This document shows, one piece after another, positions 57,032-64,000 of a DNA stretch of 64,000 nucleotides (the first letter of the stretch is position 1; every line of letters starts with the position of its first letter). The DNA lies in contig LATX02000189.1 of NCBI GenBank assembly GCA_001466705.2, positions 1,488,001 through 1,552,000 of the forward strand, read 5' to 3'. The DNA is from Moniliophthora roreri (taxonomy: Eukaryota; Basidiomycota; Agaricomycetes; Agaricales; Marasmiaceae). A program made the translations under genes and the position numbers. The notes beneath the pieces were generated by a model. The model was not told the origin of the DNA. It did not search any database and saw nothing but the letters and a program-made list of their open reading frames with translations.

Positions 57032-58096
57032 ATGTCCAATGCAACTGCCTCCTCCTCTTCCTCTTCTTCTTCTAGCAGCCAGTCGTCCAGAGGACCGAGC
57101 TCGGTTTCTACTGTGTCAGGAGAAGGACAGTATGGAGAAAACATCACCTATCAGAACAGACTCCATCCCAACCTCTACCAACTCCTTCATCTCTTTAATT
57201 CTGAACAGTATGACGACCAACTGCGAGCAGCTGGTGATCAGCACAACCGATTGGAACCCGTCATCAAAAGCCTCTTTTTCCTACAGTCCCAATGCCGTCT
57301 ATTCGAGAAGATCATTGACAGCTGCAATCTCGAAATTGCAAACCAAGTAATGTACACTTGTAACTATCGCATCGGGTTGGAAGGACCTATTACGGTACTG
57401 TCATTGTTTCCATACCATTCACATTTGTCCATGCTGCCCCCTCCAGATCCCAGAGCATTGTCAGAATACCCTGATCCCCTCTCCTTCTCCGTCGTCGACC
57501 GACTCAGATGACAAACTGATGGAAACGGCTACCCCCGTCCCGACATCAATGACACTCACAGCCTCCTCACACGACTCACCTCTGAACCCCGAACCCTCAA
57601 AGAACGGCTCTTGCCCAGAGTCTCTGCCACTCCCAGTGTGACCACTGAACCCGCCGTTGACAACACCCTCATTTATCCTGACCCCACTCCCGATCCTGAC
57701 ATCAAACCTAAGATCAAGCAGACCAATCACTCCCCTGCCCGAGATTTCAAACCTCAGACCACCACCAACCCCCGAAGTCTTCAGACTTCTGAAGCCTCAG
57801 TTCCACCAAGAAGTCGATGTGATCCCGGCGGTCGGCGGGGAGGGCCTGTCCGAAGAGGACAAGGACGTGGACGAGGACAGGGAAAATCAAACCCCCTCAA
57901 ACGACGAAGACCCACCGATGCTGAACTTGAGGCCTCCGACTCCTATCCCAACCCCGATGACACAGCTCGTCAACTGCGTCTCTGCCCTGTGTGCAGACTG
58001 GAATGCCATCTCGCCCGCAATTGCCCACAGTACATGTGTCGCAGATGCTTCACAACTCAACCTGGGCATACATCTTCACACTGCCCTAACCAATGA
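57032..58096 (+). pseudogene. Element A ORF3 with tandem zinc-knuckle-like motifs, one TGA
   Basis: ATG 57032 lies five bases after the pol stop. The frame runs to 58096 (about 354 codons) with one TGA at 57509-57511. It has a poly-Ser start, a helical segment (LYQLLHLFNSEQYDDQ), a Pro-rich and Arg/Gly-rich middle (RRGGPVRRGQGRGRGQGK), and at the C-terminus CPVCRLECHLARNC, a textbook C-x2-C-x4-H-x4-C knuckle, then CRRCFTTQPGHTSSHC (C-x2-C-x6-H-x4-C). RGG plus knuckles suggests nucleic-acid binding. It is not gag, which has its own knuckle upstream. Confidence 0.7.
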
Positions 58097-58468
58097 AGGT
58101 CTTGCCAAATTGCATGTTGAGGGTCTGGTTTGAGTCCAGACTCTCTGCTGGATGATCGCTATTATGACGATGAACCTTACAAAAATCTCGGAGGAGAGTG
58201 CTGAGCAATCCATTCATAATAGCGGCAGAGATGCGGATTTCCTGTTCGTAGGAGCAGATCCACAGAAGGTGCAGTGGTTTGATGTAGGGTCGTCAGTATA
58301 TTCACGGATGGATATGGGATGGCAACCTATGCAGGATGTGCTGAGTACTCCAATGCTTCGCAGCATTGATGAAATGCCAGATATGTCGTATGATTACGAC
58401 ACAGAGCTTTACAGTAATGGGGAATCTTGATGTGGCAACACAGAGTTTTTGCCTTGAGTGGGGGGTAA
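58097..58468 (+). other. Element A 3' untranslated region and polypurine tract
   Basis: A 92-aa frame (58152-58430) in another frame has no recognisable family and may be chance or a shifted tail of ORF3. GAGTGGGGGGTAA (58456-58468) abuts the LTR and is the plus-strand primer tract. Confidence 0.55.
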
Positions 58469-58903
58469 TGTTACATTTTCCTTACCCTGTTCTATGCTTC
58501 TCTTTCAATTTGGACTTATTACACCTTCCCAGCCCCCTTTTTCTTATAACTCCCATGCTTCTCCTTTCCCTCGGACTTAGTACACATCCCTTGCCCCTTT
58601 TTTCCTATCAAAGTTGTATCATATCCCAACCTCGTTGGTATTTATTATCATATCATTGTAGTTATCAGATGTTGTATTACGTAGACTACATGACCTGGTT
58701 GTACGTATTTAAGCACTCAAGCTAAGACTCTAAGTCTTCAGCTTGACCTAGTTAATCCATACTTGTGTCAACACCAGAATCTGAAGGAACTCTTAACTTT
58801 AGCATCTGCTAAACAAACTCAAACTTGAACTTGTAAACTGCTAGTAAGAGAAGTCTTTCTCTTAGAGTAGTTGAGTTAGCATTGCTGTGCAAGTAACGTA
58901 ACA
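58469..58903 (+). repeat. 3' LTR of element A
   Basis: Same length and ends as the 45104-45538 copy; followed by GTAGC, the target duplication. Confidence 0.92.
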
Positions 58904-58908
58904 GTAGC

Positions 58909-59584
58909 AAATTGTTCACACCTATAGTGATCATGAAAAGAACAAGTGCCAGGCCCAAGAGTTTCTGGCTGGCACAGAAGAAGACAATTCCACCAGCTTT
59001 AGAACAGGTTCAGTCGATCAAATCTGAAATAGGCAGAAAGGCAATCTCACCATGGCCACCCAGAAACATCAATGTAGGTAAGATGATCACTTTCCATTTC
59101 CTGGCCCAGATCATGTAGCAACACCATAGCTAGATGAGCATAAAGATTGGGGAACCATCAAGCATTTAATCTTTATACCAGAATACTGCCTGCTATTGTA
59201 CTGCAGAATAACTGTAAACATCTGTGGATCATGGTAGCATCATGTCTAATCTTGAGACTGATGCAATTGCATATGCAGCAGACAGATAAGACCATGTAGG
59301 TCCTGCCTGTAAGTGGCCACTAGGACTGCAATTAGCTCAAAAGAAGTGCAAGGAAATTGAATAGTGAAATTGCACTGGTGACGCCAACTCAATATGTTGT
59401 CTGCTGTGAATAATGCAATGTCTACTGAAGTGAGAAGAAAAAGAAGAACAACTGCAAGATTATATTGATATTGTTTCTCCTTTTTGAGGAGTATCCAGGT
59501 GCATATCTAAAACAAAACAATGTATGCACCTGGATGATGGGCTTAGATGTGCAAACTAAACACGAGTAGCTTACAGCTAATTGT
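58909..59584. other. Flank of element A; contains a perfect 13-bp inverted repeat
   Basis: No coding sequence recognised. ATCCAGGTGCATA (59493-59505) and its reverse complement (59523-59535) enclose a 17-nt A-rich loop. Confidence 0.5.
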
Positions 59585-59589
59585 GAAAA

Positions 59590-60214
59590 TGTTACGTTAC
59601 TTGCGCAGCAACGACAACTAACTCAACACCACTATGATGTAGCGGCGCTAAGTTACTACAAGGATCAAGTTTGAGTTCACTTAGCTTTCACTAAGGTTCA
59701 GAGGTTTCAGTCGATATGAGCAAGATATCCAAATCTGGATTAAACCAGGTCAAGCTGAAGTAGCTTAGACCTGGAAACTATCTACTTATACAACGATTGT
59801 AGTTACTAGTTTGTGTACAAACTGCTAGGTTGACATTGTTGTTTAGTAAACTAGTAGAAAGCAAGAGAACATGAAAGAATGTTGATAAAGTCATAAGTAA
59901 GGAACATGACATCGTTATAGATATCAGAGAAGATGTCACAATAACATTCAAGTGAAGTCATTGTGATGATGTCATAAGTTAGAAAAGAACAGAGACGAAT
60001 AGGATAATGAAGTCATAATGATGACTTCTTAAATACGAAAGGAAAACATAATAGAAGGGGAGCTAAGAAGGTGTAGGTGTCTAGATGTTAATGGATAGCA
60101 TGAGTGGAAGCGCTGAACAGCGCTTATAAGACATAAAAGGAAAAGGAAAGATAATGTCTGTGGAGTAAAAATATCATATGAGTGTCTATGAGCGTCTGAA
60201 AGTGTTTTGTAACA
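59590..60214 (-). mobile_element. Solo LTR of a third related Ty3/gypsy subfamily
   Basis: On the minus strand it starts TGTTACAAAAC and ends GCTGCGCAAGTAACGTAACA; length 625 bp. Flanked by a 5-bp duplication GAAAA at 59585-59589 and 60215-60219. It shares with the A and B LTRs the end (TGCTGCGCAAGTAACGTAAC), the CTTCAGCTTGACCTGG priming target and AACTCAAACTTG, but its U3 is longer. No internal region remains, so it arose by LTR-LTR recombination. Confidence 0.8.
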
Positions 60215-60364
60215 GAAAATAATGGAAATAACAGTATTTTGTTTTGGGTTGATGTCATGTAAATGTAAGAGTAAATGAGTGAGTGAAAGGGGCCAACATA
60301 CCACGTGTAACAGCGACAAGCAGTCACATTAGGTACAGCTCCAGGCTGGCTGTGTGATGGAGTG

Positions 60365-60682
60365 ATGGTCCATTCTTTTACTCTCACTATGACACCTCAA
60401 GGCATAGAGGAGGCTGATATCAACATTGATGAGGTGCAGATTATCAACAAATTCTCAGCAGCAGAAATGGAAGAGCTCAGGAATGATCCTGATATGGAGG
60501 AAGAGAAAGTCTCTGACAACAATGACTCTCTGAGTAACGATTACAGTGACTTTGACAACCATGATTCAACATGTTTTTCATCTCCTCTTCTACCTCCTTA
60601 TACTATTCTGGACCCTCGACCTGAAGAGCCCTCTCGTTCTCAAGAGGACGAAGAAGAAAATGAAGTTGATTCCACAGGTTAG
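60365..60682 (+). CDS. Weak acidic ORF, possibly spliced, origin unknown
   Basis: About 100 codons rich in Asp, Glu, Asn and Ser (AEMEELRNDPDMEEEKVSDN). A GTTAGT donor and a CATTAG acceptor nearby could add a few residues. No family recognised. It lies among repeats and may be debris. Confidence 0.25.
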   Translation: MVHSFTLTMTPQGIEEADINIDEVQIINKFSAAEMEELRNDPDMEEEKVSDNNDSLSNDYSDFDNHDSTCFSSPLLPPYTILDPRPEEPSRSQEDEEENEVDSTG

Positions 60683-61009
60683 TCAATCACACATACTATA
60701 TAACATGGTCTTACAAAATTGCATTAGAACAAGTCAGACTGAAGTGAAATACATACCAGAGGGAGTATCGGAGGAGAAAGAGGATGGAGAAGGAGAAGTA
60801 TATTGATGCTACCCAGAATGGGAATGATACTGCACCTACCAAAGCAGTGAGCAATAGACCTGTCACCCAGGGTGTACAGGGTACTTGCTGAAGATGCTCA
60901 AAAACCTATGCCTCTACTATGAAAACATGAGGCCTGTGGTGCTAAAATACTCTCGAAAAAGGTATATATAAGTTCTTGATTCTCAGTTTTGTTTGTAAGT
61001 TGGTTTGGC
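60683..61009. other. Unannotated; possible truncated copia-like leader on the minus strand
   Basis: On the minus strand, a PBS-like GGTAACAGTGAACC (about 61012-61025) is followed by ATG and ~28 open codons (MPNQLTNKTENQELIYTFF) that then stop. Read as the cut-off start of a retrotransposon body, but weakly. Confidence 0.25.
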
Positions 61010-61028
61010 ATGGTTCACTGTTACCACA

Positions 61029-61438
61029 ACGTCAAGAATAATTCTCAATGTCTCACTTGGTAGTTCAGAGATGATTGCCTTCAAAACAACTTCTCAGATC
61101 GAAAATGGGTGTTTATTTGTTGGTTTTGTGGTTTTATTAATCACTTCAAAAGCAAATACTAGTATAGATTTCGACTAGAAACTGCCCAAAGAATAAACTT
61201 CTTCTAAGTAAGAACAAAGGTACTTCTTGTACCTGAATATAGCCCTCTTAGCTATGTTCTGCAACAATTCTCAAGAGGACAAATCTTCTAGACACTGCTA
61301 GCCTGAAACCCTCTCTGATTCATGTCGAAACACCAGACTATACTGATGCACATCAGCTGCCCTCTTAGTAGACTGATACAATGTTTCTCTTATCAGAAAA
61401 CATGCCTCTTGCATTAAAAACTAAGCTCTTCCTAGCTT
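61029..61438 (-). repeat. LTR-like repeat, copy 1
   Basis: About 410 bp repeated directly at 61440-61862 with roughly 5% differences. Shared landmarks include GCCTTCAAAACAACTTCTCA and CTGAATATAGCCCTCTTAGC. It ends at the N at 61439. Confidence 0.75.
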
Positions 61439-61439
61439 N
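61439..61439. other. Single ambiguous base N
   Basis: The only non-ACGT base I noticed in the window, exactly between the two direct repeat copies. It may mark a contig join. Confidence 0.95.
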
Positions 61440-62075
61440 ACATCAAGAATAATTTCTCAATGTCTTGCTCGGTAGTTCAGAGATGAATGCCTTCAAAACA
61501 ACTTCTCAGATCGAGATTGGTGTTCGTTTTGTATAATATTTATGGGTTTATAGTTTTATTAATCACTTCAAAGCAAATACTGGTATCAATGTTTGACCAG
61601 AAACTGCCCAAAGAATAAACTTCTTCTAAGCAAGAACAAAGGTACCTCTTGTACCTGAATATAGCCCTCTTAGCTATGTTCTGCAACAATTCTCAAGAGG
61701 ACAAATCTTCTAGACACTGCTAGCCTGAAACCCTCTCTGATTCATGTCAAAACACCAGACTATACTGATGCATGTCAGCTACCCTCTTGGTAAACTGATA
61801 CAATATTCTTCTTATCAGAAAACACGCCTCTTGCATTAAAAACTAAGCTCTTCCTAGCTTTTATTTATATCTCTGGTTTGGGTTACAATCTCAGGTCTCA
61901 ACTAGCCTGTGCCTCTTGCACAACTAAATAAGCTAGAGCCCAAAGTGGTTGAAAAATACTGATTGCCAGTAGCTCTTCTACCTGAACAACAATGTCATAC
62001 ACTCTGGTAATCGGTGGGCAGTATCTCTCCTGCTTTCCACCTACAAAACACGTCCCCTTATATACTCTACAACAT
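61440..62075 (-). repeat. LTR-like repeat, copy 2, with extra 5' part
   Basis: The first ~420 bp repeat copy 1. Beyond 61862, read on the minus strand, a GTATATAAGGGG TATA-like box (about 62054-62065) and AATAAA words make an LTR with promoter plausible. It fits a copia-type LTR in minus orientation, by inference. Confidence 0.5.
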
Positions 62076-63535
62076 AAATAATCTAATATATCTGTCACAC
62101 ATACAAATAAAACTGAGTCAGATGCTAAATATTATATAAACTGAGCTGTGTTTGGTAATTTCTCTGTCACAGTGTCCAGTTGTAGTCAGGCTTCATAGCC
62201 ATAATCTCTTTTTCTATGACGATTGCGCAGTCTCCTGACACTAATCATTTGCAATTTCCTCGATCAAACGGCTCTCCTTCCGACTCCGTTTGAAAATATT
62301 ATACTTCCATGCCACTCTGCATGGTTCCTTCCTTCTCCGTCTATTGTCATCTGCTCTGTGGACACATAATATGCTTCCATTTCTCCTCTAAAGTGTATGC
62401 ATAAGCTCAGCCATGCTATCTTCTCGTCATACAGCTTTGTCTTCCGCTTTCCATGATACAGGCACCTTTCTGGTAACCAATCGTCTATTTCATTTGTCTA
62501 ATTTGATATCGGTATCTCAAGTATCCCCCGCTGATAATTTGTCATTCTCTGTTTCATATCCGTTTCTCAGTAATATTCTCGTTGATGTATCATTGAAGGC
62601 TTTTATTCTTCCTTCAAGTCAGGTGTGGTTTGAAAATATTGTTTAAAATTGAAAATATTCCCTTTGGTAAGCTTTCAATAGAGAGGTGTGATGTGGTGTG
62701 GTTCCCTACAGGTTTTGGGATGCTCCTCTGTATTCAGATTTGCTGTTTATTTTCATACTAGCAGTGGTTGGGTACTCTTGTATGGCCTACCATCAACCAT
62801 TACTCTGCTAATATTTTGTATCCTTCTCTACTACTCACTTTGACTAGCTGCTCAGGGCTCACACTAGTCCTCAATTCTCTTGTATATGTCATTTTCAACC
62901 ATAAAAGTGCAAAGATATTCTCTATTTGCATGCGAAATAAAAGGTAAAAGTTATACATATCAACAGGGATCTAAAAGCTATAGCACGCAGAGAGTTTTCA
63001 ATAGGCTGCACGTGGGAAGCTCAACCCTGCACTCTACGTTGAATGGGATCTGCAACTTGTGTAACAGTGCATAATGCAGAGGTAAAGAAGACTTACTGAA
63101 AAAGGTAAAGAACCTGGCCTCGAGTCATGACGAGAAGTCTGCCAAACAGAGGATTAAGGGTGTCCAAGCATACCTTACTATATTCAGAGAAAGGCCCTAT
63201 ATTTTACTATATGCCAGTGGTTACTACAGCATCTAAAAGAAGCATTGGCGTAGTTATGAGCACAATTGTTCATGCTTCTCGACATTATAGAGTTTGATGG
63301 GACGAGCACTAATGAGCGCTAGAAGGAGGAATGATATCATAGGCAGAGTTAACAGGATATGGGTTGGGATTTGAATTTCTGGAGGGGTGATTTATGAGCC
63401 CAGAGTCTTACATGTGTGAGATAGAAATGCTAGTTGAGGTCTCGATCATATTGATGGGAATGTATGAAGAATGTAGACAAGTCTGCCATTGTATAATCTA
63501 CCCAGACACTGACTGGGATGGTCAGTAGTTCAGTT
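62076..63535. other. AT-rich repeat-type DNA without recognisable genes
   Basis: About 1.46 kb with only short ORFs (62413-62646, 62880-63074) lacking any family pattern. 63240-63530 could be decayed retroelement coding sequence, judging by the purine tract that follows. Confidence 0.4.
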
Positions 63536-64000
63536 TGGGGGAGATGATGTGCCCAATTTTGGCCTAGACATGAAATTGTGCACTTTTTGCATCAAATACT
63601 AGAAAAAGAGCCCAGAAGTATGTGTGATATTCACATGACTTGCTGACCCATGAGCTCTAATATGGTGCCTAAGCTTTAAGCACCAGGTCTAATAAGTCTA
63701 ATAATTGACACTGTAACACAATCTAGAGGAGGTTAGTAGTCTATACTAGCCCTCTACATTACAGTGAAGCATCGCTGTGAGGGTCCTTGGTCAATAAAAC
63801 AGGCTAGAAACCACTAATTCCAAATGCGAAGAAATAGATATCAGCAGGATCCACAGTCTAAGTGCACTAGATTGTTTGTTTTGCGATCACATTGCATGAT
63901 AATGCGTCAATAGACTTAAAACCTAATTATTACTATCAATAACTAGTACACAGTTGGAACTTGTTTCTATGCAGAGCTTTGAAGACACTCATGCAGATAT
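63536..64000 (+). mobile_element. Possible polypurine tract and start of an LTR running off the window
   Basis: TTGGGGGAGATGA (63536-63548) is a typical plus-strand primer tract, directly followed by TGTGCCCAATTTTGGCC, a plausible LTR start. The second copy is not in the window, so this is unproven. Confidence 0.3.

Larger units (their letters stand above)
45104..58903 (+). mobile_element. Element A: outer Ty3/gypsy chromodomain LTR retrotransposon, interrupted by element B
   Basis: Bounded by two 435-bp direct LTRs (45104-45538 and 58469-58903) that begin TGTTA and end TAACA, with a 5-bp target duplication GTAGC at 45099-45103 and 58904-58908. Gene order is gag - (-1 shift) - protease, reverse transcriptase, RNase H, integrase, chromodomain-like tail - ORF3. 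Its gag is split at 46007/52553 by element B; taking out B plus one ACTAC copy leaves the gag frame continuous. The LTRs differ at about 22 sites, so it is the older of the two. Eleven in-frame TGA codons and an Asp-to-Asn change in the integrase show it is dead. Confidence 0.92.

Noticed and set aside
45104..58903. Classic RIP (C-to-T at CpA) as the cause of the stops
   Set aside because: The differences between LTRs sit at CpG, not preferentially CpA, and no TAA/TAG bias appears.
61029..61862. CRISPR-like or satellite array
   Set aside because: Only two long copies around an N, no short regular repeats; also a fungal genome.
62413..63074. Short ORFs in the right-hand repeat region
   Set aside because: No start context, family or splice support.

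Overview
The window is nuclear DNA of a filamentous basidiomycete, most likely a gilled mushroom (Agaricomycetes). The clues are dense genes with many 48-65 nt introns, one member of a protein family I associate with agarics, and chromodomain Ty3/gypsy retrotransposons. Gene models were spliced by eye from GT-AG or GC-AG sites, reading-frame phase and family resemblance. Nothing was checked by alignment or database search.

Positions 1-43340 are a compact housekeeping region on both strands. In order: the 3' end of RNA polymerase III subunit RPC82, an F-box-like protein, the DEAD-box helicase DBP4, an unrecognised 891-aa protein, a class II cAMP phosphodiesterase, striatin (STRIPAK scaffold), TMA7, a secreted alpha/beta hydrolase, a tetraspanin, the GID subunit VID28/ARMC8, the 25S rRNA methyltransferase BMT2, an agaric-type protein of unknown role, the endocytic scaffold EDE1, a UBE2C-type E2, a PIN4/Cip2-type RNA-binding protein, a small unknown protein, the nuclease NUC1, mitoribosomal mL46, V-ATPase subunit H, gamma-tubulin and MBF1. 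They are individually conserved and show no joint pathway. Splicing is unusual in places: a probable 2-nt exon in MBF1, a 10-nt exon and a non-GT donor in TMA7, and three GC-AG introns.

Positions 43341-64000 are repeat-rich. After a tRNA-like sequence and a G-rich TTAGGG-like tract comes an LTR retrotransposon (element A, 45104-58903, target duplication GTAGC) whose gag is interrupted by a younger relative (element B, 46008-52547, target duplication ACTAC). Both are chromodomain Ty3/gypsy elements. Both appear self-primed: the primer-binding site is complementary to the predicted 5' end of their own RNA. Both have a GGGTTTT -1 slippery site at the gag stop and a third ORF behind pol carrying zinc-knuckle-like Cys/His motifs. 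Every in-frame stop inside gag and pol of both copies (16 of 16 by my count) is TGA, and most LTR differences are transitions at CpG, which points to decay of methylated CpG. A third related solo LTR (59590-60214), a duplicated LTR-like block around a single N at 61439, and low-complexity AT-rich DNA fill the rest.

The most notable system is the self-primed, three-ORF chromovirus family with its TGA-only interruptions. The most notable host features are the MBF1 2-nt exon and the TMA7 donor.
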